A stretch of 32,564 nucleotides of DNA from an uncultured Alphaproteobacteria bacterium (GCA_905480575.1 CAJQQZ010000073.1:1-32564), one strand, 5' to 3'. Positions 1 to 8,676 are shown, numbered from the stretch's first letter. The notes: generated by a model from the letters alone, not told the origin. Program-made: numbers and translations.

Positions 1-68
1 ATGTTGCGGAAGAACGCCATTTGAGACAATGATAGAGGGCAAAGAAATCTGGAAGGCCAAGTTCATAA

Positions 69-824
69 ACTGAATTTGATCCGACAGACACCGCATCAAA
101 ATCCGGAAACTGTCAGATCAGGTCTGAACTTCTACAGTTCAAGCCTCTTGTGGTTGGTGTGACTTGGCCGTCCGCTTGGTTTTCGGCTTCAAAACTTCCT
201 TCGATCGATTTTGCCGGTCACATTCTTAGTGTAGGCAACAAGGCGAATGACGCAGACGAGATTGGCTTTCTCTATGGTAACATGATTGTCAATGACATCA
301 TTCCCAAAGCGAATGTTAACCGTCTTCCGTTGATTGTACTAGGGCATAGTTTTGGCACCCAACTAGCAGGAAGGGCCGTTTTCAGCAAGCCTGTGCTTAA
401 GACTTCCTCAAATTCGACAGCACAAAACCCTGACCTACTAATTGGTCTTCAACCAGCTCATAGTATCTATCGGTTTACAAAGAAAGTTGGATTAGAAGGC
501 CATCCATTCACACCTGATCCTAACCTCCGAACCAAAGTTGTTATCACGTCTTCTCGCTTCGATGAAGCGAACCCATTTGCGTTTTGGAGTAAATACGCCG
601 GTGGTAAAACAGGCCTTAAGAAAGCTAGGGAAAGTAAGCATGAAGGTGACTTTGACGTGACAAGCAGTGATACCACCGTTGAAACGGTTCCCCACAAACC
701 TGAACTAGAGAAAGTTCTGTTGATTGACAGTGAACAATTCATCTTTGATCACAACGATATAATGAACAAACAAGTCGGGCAACTAATAGCCAAACTTATT
801 AGACAGTATGCATCTGGCGAGTAG
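69..824 (+). pseudogene. Alpha/beta hydrolase-fold protein with disrupted 5' end
   Basis: The reading frame is open from 69, after a stop at 66-68, but its first possible start is GTG at 150 (224 residues). The residues just before that GTG (FKPLV) join VGVTWPS to form what looks like a normal hydrolase core strand, so GTG150 probably lies inside the domain. From GTG150, the nucleophile elbow GHSFG is at residues 65-69 (Ser67). A late DHND at 200-203 is the likely catalytic His (His201), and an acidic residue in SRFDEAN could complete the triad. The oxyanion-loop region expected upstream is absent from this frame. Frame 2 (from base 2) is open and codes through to a stop at 71-73, which suggests a frameshift near 62-72. 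No substrate can be assigned. It could instead be a shortened functional gene starting at GTG150, but I consider decay more likely. Confidence 0.55.
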
Positions 825-859
825 AAGTATCTCTTTTTGATCCTGGTTTGTGTTTTCCA

Positions 860-2173
860 TCATCGGAGCTTTATAAACGGGTCAAATTTAACAAATAGGG
901 GCGAGAATTTAATTTCCGGATTGCCGGATGACTGATGTTCTGCTGCGGTGAGCCTTTTTCGTTTACGGACAAATTGACAATGGTTGGTTGGTTTCTCAGT
1001 TTCAGCATCAGCCACCAACTCATCAAAGATGCGAAGAGTTCGATTATGAGCGTCATAGATTGGTGGGTTCAAGTTCACTGGGTCATTTTCCCCAGTGTTC
1101 TTTTGAATCTTTGTCTTATTGTCGTCCCAGTGTATTGGGAAAACGCGAGAGGCCTGCGTCACACCAACAGTATTGTGCCAATAGGCTTGAACCTCCTCAT
1201 CCAGTTGGAAACCAAGGCCGCCGACCCCAAGGAAAAGGACATCAGCTTTCAGTTCCTCCGCACAGAATTCAGTCTTGATTTTGCCTGAAGTCGGGACAAT
1301 CAACATTGTCTTTCCTCGGTGTTCAATGTGAACAGAAACAGAGGCCCCTGCCCGCATATTCAAGACCGAAAGGGGGAAAGTTTCTTTTTCAAATGGCCAA
1401 TTCTCGATGAGGCTGAGAGAGGGATTCTCGTTGTGCTTTGTCCTAACAAGAGTGATCTTAAAATCTCGAAAGTTCCTTGTGGCGATCGTATCTTTGTTTG
1501 AATCAAACCAACGATCGCGCCGCACTGCACCCCAATTCAAATCATATCCAATCTTGTCGAAATGAATCTTAGAAGCATTGATGATCTCTTCCAGGCTGGT
1601 ACCTCGTCCATCGTCACTGTCATCGCTCAAATCAGCAATTTCTGTCTCTGCCCAAGCCGCTATGAATGGAGCGTCCAACGCATGGTCATAATGCCCATGA
1701 ACCGGGAGAACCAAAGAAAGCCCTTTAGTTTTGCCACTGCATGTTTCAGAAAGGGTTTGCTTATCGGCGGCTTGAGCGTGTTGACAGATTCCAAATTCTG
1801 CAAGGACCTTTTTTATCTCGCCCGGTGAAGGAGAAAACGTCCCAAACGGGGCATTCTTCGGCCTCGAGAAAAAGCCGTCAATTAGTATCTGATCCTTGTC
1901 ATCTTCAATCAGGAAACTGCTGGTGCCGAAATAGGTAACATTTAGTTAGCCAGCTTTCTGTGTGTCCGAAACCTCCAAGACTTCCGACTGAGATCGACTG
2001 ACAATCTGGTTAGAGCAAGCGGTTAAAATGGCCAGACACCAAAGGCAAGTTAAGGCAACAATTCGATTAGAGAACCGCGAAACTGGCTTTCCTCCTCTCG
2101 CTAAGAGGGTAGATTCTGGCTTAGTCGAGTGACAAGGCAGCATTTTGAAATCGATCATATTTGTCACCTGCAC
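860..2173 (-). pseudogene. Metallo-beta-lactamase-fold lipoprotein, interrupted by an in-frame TAA
   Basis: Two open stretches in one minus-strand frame belong to one gene. The first (2173 to 1949) has an N-terminal signal ending in a lipobox, ILTAC, followed by SNQ. After a TAA at 1948-1946 the same frame continues without a start codon into a classic MBL-fold beginning: VTYFGTSSFLI, then LIDGFFSRP. It then reaches the metal-binding motif HGHYDH at about base 1700, GGLGF, and a later FPIHWDD. The tail to 860 fits a full MBL domain. A full-length product would be an exported lipoprotein metallohydrolase of about 430 residues. One base change (for example CAA to TAA) explains the break. The TTG at 1714 would start after the beta-strands that shape the active site, so a functional shorter product is unlikely. 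The substrate is unknown. It converges with the disrupted hydrolase next to it. Confidence 0.75.
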
Positions 2174-2339
2174 AATCTCAGAGCTTTTTATTCACTTTAT
2201 CTCTTGCCATAAAACCATTCTTTGATCCAGTGGGCTCTTAAGCGTTTCCTAAATTGAAAGTCGAGAACGCATGGACAGCACCTTTGAAATGGAGTCGCTA
2301 CGGAGTCGCCGCCCGATTCGACTAACTCATTGATTTTGC

Positions 2340-2368
2340 TTGATTTTTCGATTCTAAACTTTTATCTT
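2340..2368 (+). promoter_or_regulatory. Possible sigma70-type promoter upstream of the propeller lipoprotein
   Basis: TTGATT at 2340-2345 and TATCTT at 2363-2368 are separated by 17 bases. They lie 56 bases before the start codon in an AT-rich stretch. This is only a visual match. A direct repeat GGAGTCGC at about 2291 and 2302 lies just upstream. Confidence 0.25.
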
Positions 2369-2423
2369 AAGAACATTACATAAGAGCTTATTTTCATTCG
2401 ACATTTTATTTAAGAGCAAGATC

Positions 2424-3659
2424 ATGAAGGCACTATTTTTGCCTGTTATCGGCCTAACGGCGCTGTCTGTGGCTGCCTGCACCTCTACACATCCCAATTA
2501 CGGTGATTTGAAACCCGTGAACCTGCTGATAGAAGAGCAAATTGATGGTTCGCCTGTTGGTGTGACTGGCAAGGCCAAGGTTAGAGACGAACTCGGCTTC
2601 GCTTCCTATACCCCTAGCCCCGTCACTTTTGCCAATGGTGAAGTTGCCGTTTTTGGAAGTGAGTATCAGTATCCCATGATCGCGGGTTCAGTGGCTCTGT
2701 TTAATCCTGATTTGCAGCTCATCTGGCGCAATATTTTCCCTCTTGGACCAACTGCAACAGTGACTGCAGTAACTGAAGGCGATGATGGCTATATCTATGC
2801 TGCGGGTCAATCCAAGCAGCTCGGCGATAAGCCTGCAAAAACCTGGGTGATCAAGTTAGACCGCACCGGCCGTAAACTCTGGCATTGTTCTGTTGGTAAA
2901 GTAAATGTTGTTCCAGCTGCGATCCGGTCCCTTCCGGATGGTTCCGTTGTGGTTGTTGGAACGAAACCCCGCCCTGAACATGGCCACCACGTTTGGTTTG
3001 CTAAAGTGAAACGCAACGGTGCGCTTGCACGCCAGACAACGTTGACAGAAACCCACGCGAAGAGCATTGCCAAGGTATCCCAAAGCGGCAACGACACTTT
3101 TGTTGCCTGGGAGACAGCAACCGGCCAGCGCAGCCACATGACCCGCATCAACCGTCGCGGCAAGCACGTCAAAACCACGCTGCTCACCAACTTCAAGGCC
3201 CCACTTTCGATCCGATCCATGGATACGATCCCTGATCGCGGCATGCTTGGTGCCTTCAAATCGACCGATGGTGGGTTGATGATTGGTCGCTATGACCTTG
3301 ATGGCAACTGGGCTTGGGAAACCAATCATGCTGTTCCAATTCAATGGAGCCATGCTGCAACTCTGGTCACCAGCCATGGCAACAACATCGTTGCTTTGCA
3401 TGAGCCGGTTGGCAGCACTGTTTGGCTCGCTGGATTTGACACTCGTGGAGAAATGCTGTGGCAGAAGACCGTCGACAAAGGTTTGAGGGCACCTGTCTTG
3501 TCGCTGGTCCAGGGGTGGCGCAACCACTTCTCTCTTGTCGTTGCCGACATGGACTTCGGAACAGAAGTGCCTAACGTCAAACGCTTCGATTTCCTTCCCG
3601 ATGGCCGTGAGTATGATACGGTAGTGAGTAACTCATTCCGAGTGGTCGATAGCTACTAG
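2424..3659 (+). CDS. Beta-propeller (PQQ-like repeat) lipoprotein
   Basis: This 411-residue protein has a lipoprotein signal: a short basic start (MK), a hydrophobic core, and a lipobox VAAC with the lipidated Cys at residue 19. Thr follows rather than Asp, which favours outer-membrane placement. The mature part contains recurring strand patterns of the form W-x-x-K-x-D-R-x-G-x-x-x-W (for example IKLDRTGRKLW, then FAKVKRNGAL, then RYDLDGNWAWE, then GFDTRGEMLWQ). These are typical of PQQ-like/Delta_60 propeller blades that pack as a 6- to 8-bladed wheel. Such proteins often act as scaffolds, but no partner (for example BamB in a BAM locus) is nearby, so no role is assigned. A GAG-containing ribosome site lies just before ATG2424. 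The gene is monocistronic and convergent with the membrane protein at 3760-4527. Confidence 0.75.
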   Translation: MKALFLPVIGLTALSVAACTSTHPNYGDLKPVNLLIEEQIDGSPVGVTGKAKVRDELGFASYTPSPVTFANGEVAVFGSEYQYPMIAGSVALFNPDLQLIWRNIFPLGPTATVTAVTEGDDGYIYAAGQSKQLGDKPAKTWVIKLDRTGRKLWHCSVGKVNVVPAAIRSLPDGSVVVVGTKPRPEHGHHVWFAKVKRNGALARQTTLTETHAKSIAKVSQSGNDTFVAWETATGQRSHMTRINRRGKHVKTTLLTNFKAPLSIRSMDTIPDRGMLGAFKSTDGGLMIGRYDLDGNWAWETNHAVPIQWSHAATLVTSHGNNIVALHEPVGSTVWLAGFDTRGEMLWQKTVDKGLRAPVLSLVQGWRNHFSLVVADMDFGTEVPNVKRFDFLPDGREYDTVVSNSFRVVDSY

Positions 3660-3759
3660 GAGACCTTCTGTTCCGTTTGATAACCAAAGAGTTTTCCAAA
3701 CAGCGCATTGGGCCAATCAACGGCGCAATGCACTCACATCTTTACGCCCGTCGCAAAGG

Positions 3760-4527
3760 CTACTGAACCCAGTCCGGCTTCTCATCTAACTGCCCATAGA
3801 TCCATGACAGAGCGGATGTTCCCATGGCCGCAAAAAATAAGGTCAGGAACGGCAGCATTATCGCAATGACAATAATGCCGACTTTTAGCCCACCTACCCC
3901 AAAAGCCACGCTAGCGATAAGAAAGTAAACGATAATGTTGATCAATCCCATGATGAGGAAGAGACAAACATGGCACCAAAAAAGAGACCAAGCAGCTTGC
4001 CTTGTCGCCGCCCAAGAAGAGGCTAGAGTGAAAGAACCATGGCCTATCGCCGCAGCCGGTAAAGCTAGAGACAAACGGGCGTACAAATAAACTGCTATAA
4101 CTGCACCGATGGCAAAGCCTAGAAAGCCAAATCCCATCAAGCCATTCTGAGCGCCGAAGAATGCAAGAGACCAAACAAGAAGCAACATGGGGACAAAGGC
4201 CGCTAAAAATACTAATATAAAACGCCACAGATATAGAGCCTCATTCCACCCGAAGAAAAACCCCAGACCTGTCCTTGGGCTGCCATGGCCCAAAAGTGTG
4301 CTGCGATGCCATGAAGCTGCAAAAGCAACAGAGACAAGTAAACTGACAATGTTGCCGACGGATGAAAACATCGGGTTAAGAATGAAAAAAATTATTGCAA
4401 CCGCCGCTAAGTTGATCAAAGCAGGAATTAGAGCAGCTTTGATCAGGGCCGGGATTGATCCGAAGACGAAACTAAAAGCACCATGAATGACGCTAGAAAT
4501 TGAGATCCCACTGACAGGTTGATTCAT
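3760..4527 (-). CDS. Multi-pass membrane protein, unknown function
   Basis: This 255-residue protein is dominated by hydrophobic segments. About six membrane spans are visible, at roughly residues 25-50, 55-72, 98-122, 126-150, 180-208 and 215-240. A GSFTLASSWAATRQAAW stretch lies between spans 4 and 5. The short C-terminal tail (YGQLDEKPDWVQ) is polar. The overall pattern resembles the small YciC/DUF-type alphaproteobacterial membrane proteins with no known activity. No transporter signature, catalytic motif or binding motif is evident. It stands alone on the minus strand between a convergent lipoprotein gene and the palindrome array, so the neighbourhood gives no clue. Confidence 0.7.
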   Translation of the reverse strand: MNQPVSGISISSVIHGAFSFVFGSIPALIKAALIPALINLAAVAIIFFILNPMFSSVGNIVSLLVSVAFAASWHRSTLLGHGSPRTGLGFFFGWNEALYLWRFILVFLAAFVPMLLLVWSLAFFGAQNGLMGFGFLGFAIGAVIAVYLYARLSLALPAAAIGHGSFTLASSWAATRQAAWSLFWCHVCLFLIMGLINIIVYFLIASVAFGVGGLKVGIIVIAIMLPFLTLFFAAMGTSALSWIYGQLDEKPDWVQ

Positions 4528-4598
4528 GACGTAACGCCTCTGTAAAATAATTTTGCAGACTCAAATTTAGATTGTAGATCTCTAAGGGTTAAGTTGCC

Positions 4599-4713
4599 AT
4601 CCCTAGAAGGAGTGAAACGACTGAAGCGTGTGTTGGGCATTCCGGGTTTTCAATCAGGAGAGCGCTCCTTCAGACAGATCCTTCGGGCACGACGTGCCCT
4701 CTAGGAATAGGGG
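4599..4713. repeat. Long imperfect palindromic repeat, unit A
   Basis: The left arm (CATCCCTAGAAGGAG, then ACTGAAG) and the right arm (CTCCTTCAG through CTCTAGGAATAGGGG) are imperfect reverse complements. The right arm also carries a perfect hairpin, GGGCACGACGTGCCC, at 4685-4699. A spacer at 4714-4782 (AATTGGTAAAGA, later GCCGACACTGAGCGCCTCC) links it to unit B, and that spacer is itself repeated. Confidence 0.8.
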
Positions 4714-4782
4714 GAATTGGTAAAGATCCGTCCCCAGGGCCACCCTTGGGCCGCCGACACTGAGCGCCTCCTCCCTCAGCCT

Positions 4783-4902
4783 CCTATCCCCAGAAGGAGC
4801 GGAGCGACTGAAGCGTGTGTTGGACAATTTGGTCTCTGCCGCAGAAGGAGCGCTCCTTCAAACAGATCCTTCAGGCACGATGTGCCCTCTAGGAATAGGG
4901 GG
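4783..4902. repeat. Long imperfect palindromic repeat, unit B
   Basis: Same organisation as unit A, starting about 184 bases downstream. It contains a perfect 14-base palindrome, AAGGAGCGCTCCTT, at 4845-4858. The conserved hairpin is weakened by one change (GGCAC/GTGCC at 4874-4886). The spacer at 4903-4960 repeats the A-B spacer with small changes. Confidence 0.8.
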
Positions 4903-4960
4903 AATTGGTAGAGAACTGTCCCCCGGGCCCGCCGACACTGAGCACCTCCTCCCCCAGCCT

Positions 4961-5072
4961 CCTATCCCTAGAAGGAGCGAAGCGACTGAAGGGTCTGCTG
5001 AACAATTGGACACCGCTGTAAAAAGAGCGCTCCTTCAGACAGATCCTTCGGGCACGATGTGCCCTCTAGGAA
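4961..5072. repeat. Long imperfect palindromic repeat, unit C (right end cut)
   Basis: Same arms as units A and B, about 179 bases after B. The hairpin GGGCACGATGTGCCC is at 5050-5064. The right end stops matching after CTCTAGGAAT at about 5072, where the other units continue AGGGGG. That point marks one edge of the nuclease-bearing segment. Confidence 0.8.
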
Positions 5073-5150
5073 TGAGTGGCAAATAGTAAGGGATGCGTTT
5101 AGGTTAAACGAAAATTTGTTTCACTCTTTAATATTGCACTCCCCTTGCCA

Positions 5151-5453
5151 ATGCCCCCAGAATATTTTGCTGTCTATATTCTCGCCAACAAAAACAACAC
5201 TTCGATCTACGTAGGCCAAACGAGTGACCTCATGCGGCGTTACTTTGAGCACAAACAAGGCCTGATCAAAGGACATACCAGCAAATACAACATCAACAAA
5301 CTCGTCCATTATGAGCTGGTTGAAGAACGCGCCGCCGCAGTGAAGCGTGAGGCTCAGTTGAAGGGTTGGCTGCGAATGAAGAAAGACAGGTTGATTGAAG
5401 AAGCGAATCCAAACTGGCTTGATTTGGGTGAAGAGCTTTTCATATCACAATGA
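5151..5453 (+). CDS. GIY-YIG family nuclease-like protein
   Basis: This 100-residue single-domain protein is of the YhbQ/UvrC-type GIY-YIG class. The paired motif reads VYI (residues 8-10) and YVG (20-22), followed by QTSDLMRRYFEHK with the conserved Arg and His. Later it has REAQLKGW and the closing NPNWLDL that are usual for the family, including the conserved Glu of the metal site. The domain is complete with no extra DNA-binding module, as is normal for this group. I chose ATG5151; TTG5145 in frame would add two residues. The gene is flanked on both sides by the palindromic repeats (units A-C before, D-E after) and is the only gene inside the array. Family members are structure-specific nucleases of mostly unknown role. 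An association with the repeats is inferred from position only. Confidence 0.85.
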   Translation: MPPEYFAVYILANKNNTSIYVGQTSDLMRRYFEHKQGLIKGHTSKYNINKLVHYELVEERAAAVKREAQLKGWLRMKKDRLIEEANPNWLDLGEELFISQ

Positions 5454-5467
5454 TTTTTCTCTGTCTT

Positions 5468-5536
5468 CCTATCCCTAAAAGGAGCATTCCTTCGAACAGA
5501 TCCTTCGGGCACGATGTGCCCTCTAGGAATAGGGGG
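5468..5536. repeat. Palindromic repeat, unit D (internally deleted)
   Basis: The left arm (TCCTATCCCTAAAAGGAGC) runs almost directly into the right arm (ATCCTTCGGGCAC onward), so the central 40-50 bases of units A-C are missing. The hairpin GGGCACGATGTGCCC is intact at 5507-5521. A spacer at 5537-5591 matches the A-B and B-C spacers. Confidence 0.75.
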
Positions 5537-5591
5537 GATTTGGTAAAGACCCGTCCCCTGGGCCGCCGACACTGAGCGCTTCTTCCCCAAA

Positions 5592-5628
5592 CTCCTATCC
5601 CTAAAAGGAGCGGAGTGACTGAAGGGTG
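5592..5628. repeat. Palindromic repeat, unit E (left arm only)
   Basis: TCCTATCCCTAAAAGGAG, then CGGAGTGACTGAAGGG, matches the left arm of the other units. No matching right arm follows before trmFO, so this is the truncated end of the array. Confidence 0.65.
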
Positions 5629-5718
5629 TGTTTGACGTATTAACTCGACAATCAAACAGCGGCCCATCTAGGTTATGACCTCTAGCTCCACGCCTTCTTC
5701 TCTGCTAGAAGCCGCGCT

Positions 5719-7089
5719 ATGATGACTCATAGTAAAAAAGTACATGTCGTTGGCGGCGGTCTCGCTGGTTCTGAAGCAACCTGGCAGTTGGCAAAAGCTG
5801 GCATTCCCGTGATCCTGCACGAGATGCGTCCTGTGCGTGAAACAGAGGCCCACATCACTGCCAACCTGGCTGAGTTGGTTTGTTCCAACTCTTTCCGCTC
5901 TGATGACCACGAGGCCAACGCGGTTGGTGTCTTGCATGAAGAAATGCGCCGCATGGGTTCGATCATAATGTCATCGGCTGATGCCAATTCTGTTCCTGCA
6001 GGCGGAGCCTTAGCGGTTGATCGCCATGGCTACAGCGCCGCGGTCGAGAAAACGCTTGAAGATCACCCGTTGGTCGAGATTCAACGTGAAGAAATCACCA
6101 GTTTGGATCAGCTTGGTGGCGGTCTTTCCATCATTGCATCGGGGCCTCTCACCGCTCCCGATCTTTCAAACCAGATCCAGGGGTTGGCCGACGAAGACTC
6201 CTTGGCCTTCTTCGACGCCATCGCGCCAATCCTACACAAAGACTCAATCGACTTTGACAAAGTTTGGTACCAATCCCGCTACGACAAGGGCGATGGCCAG
6301 GACTACATCAACTGCCCGCTCGACGAAGAGCAATACAACGCCTTCATCGACGCGCTGATTGCAGGTGATAAAACTGAATTCAAAGACTGGGAAAAAGACA
6401 CACAATACTTCGAAGGCTGTTTACCCATCGAAGTGATGGCGGAGCGTGGTCGCGAAACTTTACGCTTTGGCCCTATGAAGCCGGTAGGTTTGACCAACCC
6501 CCACAACCCAACTGTCAAAGCCCACGCGATTATTCAGCTGCGTCAGGACAATGCACTGGGCACACTCTACAATCTCGTCGGATTCCAAACGAAACTGAGG
6601 TACGGCGCGCAGGTCGAGATCTTCCGCACGATCCCTGGCCTTGAGAAAGCTGAGTTCGCTCGCCTCGGTGGTATTCACCGTAATACTTTCATGAACTCTC
6701 CACGTTTGTTGGATAAGACACTGCGCCATAAGTCAAAACCGAACCTACGTTTTGCCGGCCAAATGACAGGCGTTGAAGGCTATATAGAGAGTGCGGCTTG
6801 TGGTCTGCTCGCGGCAACCTTCACCATTGCTGAACTGCAAGGCAAAGAGATCCCTGCTCCACCGATCACGACTTCGCTCGGCGCGCTGCTCAACCATATT
6901 ACTGAAGAAGCCAATGCAGAGACTTTTCAACCGATGAACGTCAACTTCGGCCTGATGCCACCACCCCCCATTCAGAAAACGGCCAATGGCAAGAATCGCA
7001 AGCTCAAAGGCCGTGATCGCAAGGCCTGGATGGCGGCAAGAGCGCTAGAAGACCATGGAAAATGGCTAGCCGGATTAGATCTAGAATAG
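5719..7089 (+). CDS. trmFO: Methylenetetrahydrofolate--tRNA-(uracil-5-)-methyltransferase TrmFO
   Basis: TrmFO makes 5-methyluridine at position 54 of the tRNA T-loop, using 5,10-methylene-tetrahydrofolate as carbon donor and reduced FAD. The 456-residue length is normal. The FAD-binding GGGLAGSEA is at residues 12-20. The signature [10 protein letters not shown] carries the first conserved Cys (Cys55), and [14 protein letters not shown] carries the second (Cys234). [20 protein letters not shown] and [19 protein letters not shown] follow as in the family. AGAAG lies 7 bases before the tandem ATG ATG start at 5719; 5722 is also possible. The 3' end overlaps the convergent permease gene by 9 bases. 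The palindrome array lies immediately upstream, so any promoter must be in or next to unit E. Confidence 0.95.
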   Translation: MMTHSKKVHVVGGGLAGSEATWQLAKAGIPVILHEMRPVRETEAHITANLAELVCSNSFRSDDHEANAVGVLHEEMRRMGSIIMSSADANSVPAGGALAVDRHGYSAAVEKTLEDHPLVEIQREEITSLDQLGGGLSIIASGPLTAPDLSNQIQGLADEDSLAFFDAIAPILHKDSIDFDKVWYQSRYDKGDGQDYINCPLDEEQYNAFIDALIAGDKTEFKDWEKDTQYFEGCLPIEVMAERGRETLRFGPMKPVGLTNPHNPTVKAHAIIQLRQDNALGTLYNLVGFQTKLRYGAQVEIFRTIPGLEKAEFARLGGIHRNTFMNSPRLLDKTLRHKSKPNLRFAGQMTGVEGYIESAACGLLAATFTIAELQGKEIPAPPITTSLGALLNHITEEANAETFQPMNVNFGLMPPPPIQKTANGKNRKLKGRDRKAWMAARALEDHGKWLAGLDLE

Positions 7090-7809
7090 AGCTGGTACGA
7101 TCAGGCTGAAACCTGACAGAAACAAGAAGCAGAGTACTAGGATGCGAAAGGCCTCGTTGTTCATTCTGCCATAGAGTTTGACACCCGCGGTAACCGCCGC
7201 AATCGTCGCTGGTAGGGTCAAAAAACAAAGCAGCAAAATTTTTAGGTCCACTAACCCGGCCAAGGTTGCCCCGATGAAGGCGGCGACCCCCATCACAAAG
7301 TTGAAAGGCTGGTAAACGGACCGCTGTTGATCTTTGCCCCATCCTCTGAGCGTACACCAAAGCGTCACGGGCGCACCAAAGAGCCCGGCGAAACCGCCCA
7401 TCACACCGCCGATGGCTCCGGCCACAGGATCAAGAAAGCGCAATCCTTCGAACCTCACCTTTCCGGCCAACAACATGGCAGAGGTGAAGAAAACCAGGAA
7501 GAAACCAATGGTGATTTTGAAAATGGACGGATCGAACTGAACGAGAAGCCAAGTGCCAACAGGAATGAAAAGCAAGCCTGGAAGCACATATGGCAAAGAA
7601 CGCCTCACATCCATCGCCTTTCGAAGCATGAGCATCGATACGATTTGACCAACGATTGAACACCAAATAACCAATACAGCCGCTGTCTTTGCCGGCACAA
7701 CATGGAGCCAAATTCCAAATGCGATCATCCCAGTCCCGAAGCCAGTAAGACCTGAAAAAAAGCCAGCAGCGAAGGCTCCGGCGACGACGACCATCACGAT
7801 GGGCAACAT
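7081..7809 (-). CDS. TauE/SafE family sulfite exporter-like permease
   Basis: This 242-residue membrane protein of the TauE/SafE (DUF81) family is predicted to have seven or eight spans. The N-terminal repeat half shows [19 protein letters not shown], and the second half repeats it with [18 protein letters not shown]. These glycine-rich turns after the first span of each half are the family hallmark. Members export sulfite, sulfoacetate or other small organic anions, and the substrate here is unknown. No sulfur-metabolism genes are near. The gene is convergent with trmFO (9-base overlap) and divergent from the superoxide dismutase gene, with a shared upstream region of 94 bases. Confidence 0.85.
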   Translation of the reverse strand: MLPIVMVVVAGAFAAGFFSGLTGFGTGMIAFGIWLHVVPAKTAAVLVIWCSIVGQIVSMLMLRKAMDVRRSLPYVLPGLLFIPVGTWLLVQFDPSIFKITIGFFLVFFTSAMLLAGKVRFEGLRFLDPVAGAIGGVMGGFAGLFGAPVTLWCTLRGWGKDQQRSVYQPFNFVMGVAAFIGATLAGLVDLKILLLCFLTLPATIAAVTAGVKLYGRMNNEAFRILVLCFLFLSGFSLIVPALF

Positions 7810-7903
7810 TTATTCGACTTAGTACTTGAGGGTTACAGCAACTTGCCTTATCTCAACTGGCAGACAAGAATGCAAATCCGAACTTTATTTGAGGAGACCT
7901 ACC

Positions 7904-8512
7904 ATGAGTGGACCGTTCCAACTCCCTGATCTGCCATATGCCTACGATGCTTTGGCACCAGTAATCTCATCCGACACCGTCACACTGCACCACGACAAGC
8001 ACCACGCTGCTTACTACAATGCTTTGAACGGCTTGGTTGAGGGCACAGCAATGGCTGAAATGACTTTGGAAGAAGTCGTTGTAAAGTCAGGCAACGATGC
8101 ATCACTCGCCAAAATGTTCAACCAAGCCGGTCAGGCCTGGAACCATATCATTTATTGGGAGCAGATGGCTCCTGGTGGCGCGTCTACTCCTTCTGGCAAA
8201 TTAGCAGAGATGATTGACCGTGACTTCGGTTCTTTCGACGAGATGAAGGCACAGTTCGTGCAAACGGCTGTTACAACATTTGGCGCTGGCTGGGCATGGC
8301 TCGCTATGGATGGCGGCAAGCTTGAGCTGATCTCTAGCTCAAACGCTGGCAACCCACTTGCTATGGGCAAGACAACACTTTGTGGTGTTGATGTTTGGGA
8401 ACACGCCTACTACCTCGACTACCAAAACCGTCGCCCTGACCACGTGAAAGCAGTGCTCGATAGCGCTGTTAACTGGTCATACGTTGGTGAGCGCCTAGAA
8501 GACGCGCTTTAA
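7904..8512 (+). CDS. sodB: Superoxide dismutase, iron type
   Basis: This enzyme converts superoxide to oxygen and hydrogen peroxide in the cytoplasm. It is 202 residues long, with the Fe/Mn fold complete. Metal ligands are His29 in LHHDKHH, the His in AWNHIIYW, and the Asp and His in DVWEHAYYLDY. The Gln in NQAGQAWNH and the SSSNAGNPL segment are arranged as in iron enzymes rather than manganese enzymes, but metal use cannot be proved from sequence. ATG7904 is chosen because GAGGAG lies at 7891-7896 and the protein then begins at the family N-terminus. The open frame extends to 7826, but that stretch does not look like coding sequence. A strong terminator follows at 8636. Confidence 0.95.
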   Translation: MSGPFQLPDLPYAYDALAPVISSDTVTLHHDKHHAAYYNALNGLVEGTAMAEMTLEEVVVKSGNDASLAKMFNQAGQAWNHIIYWEQMAPGGASTPSGKLAEMIDRDFGSFDEMKAQFVQTAVTTFGAGWAWLAMDGGKLELISSSNAGNPLAMGKTTLCGVDVWEHAYYLDYQNRRPDHVKAVLDSAVNWSYVGERLEDAL

Positions 8513-8533
8513 GACAGAGCACCAAAATACAAC

Positions 8534-8616
8534 GACATCCTGGAATCCTCAATGAGGAGATCCTGGATCTCTTACCAAACGACCAAAGAGCGAGAGACCC
8601 TGGATTGAATCCAGGG
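8534..8616. repeat. Palindromic intergenic repeats (REP-like)
   Basis: GACATCCTGGAATCCTC with TCCTC-AAT-GAGGA (8546-8558) is followed by ATCCTGGATCTC. Then comes a near-perfect palindrome, CCCTGGATT-G-AATCCAGGG, at 8598-8616, ending in GTGACG. This form (CTGGAT near GGGTGACG) is the common alphaproteobacterial extragenic palindrome type and differs from the array at 4599-5628. Confidence 0.65.
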
Positions 8617-8635
8617 TGACGTTTTAAGAAAAATT

Positions 8636-8661
8636 GGGGTGGCTTCGGCTGCCCCTTTTTT
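8636..8661. terminator. Rho-independent terminator after sodB
   Basis: The stem GGGGTGGC / GCTGCCCC has a stable TTCG loop, followed by six T residues at 8656-8661. Orientation fits transcription of sodB on the plus strand. Confidence 0.85.
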
Positions 8662-8676
8662 GTGACAATCTACTGT

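Noticed and set aside
2856-3527. Long minus-strand open frame antisense to the propeller lipoprotein.
   Set aside because: It lies wholly opposite a gene with a clear signal peptide and repeat pattern, and shows no domain.
4717-5086. Open frames inside the palindrome array reading DPSGTMCPLG-type peptides.
   Set aside because: The peptides repeat with the DNA units and change frame with them, so they are products of the repeat and not proteins.
4599-5628. CRISPR array.
   Set aside because: Units are about 110-180 bases long with conserved spacers and no cas genes. CRISPR repeats are short with unique spacers.
7826-7903. Extended N-terminus for superoxide dismutase.
   Set aside because: The ribosome site and family start both point to ATG7904.
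8513-8676. tRNA or small RNA gene after sodB.
   Set aside because: Only palindromic repeats and a terminator are seen; no cloverleaf is evident.
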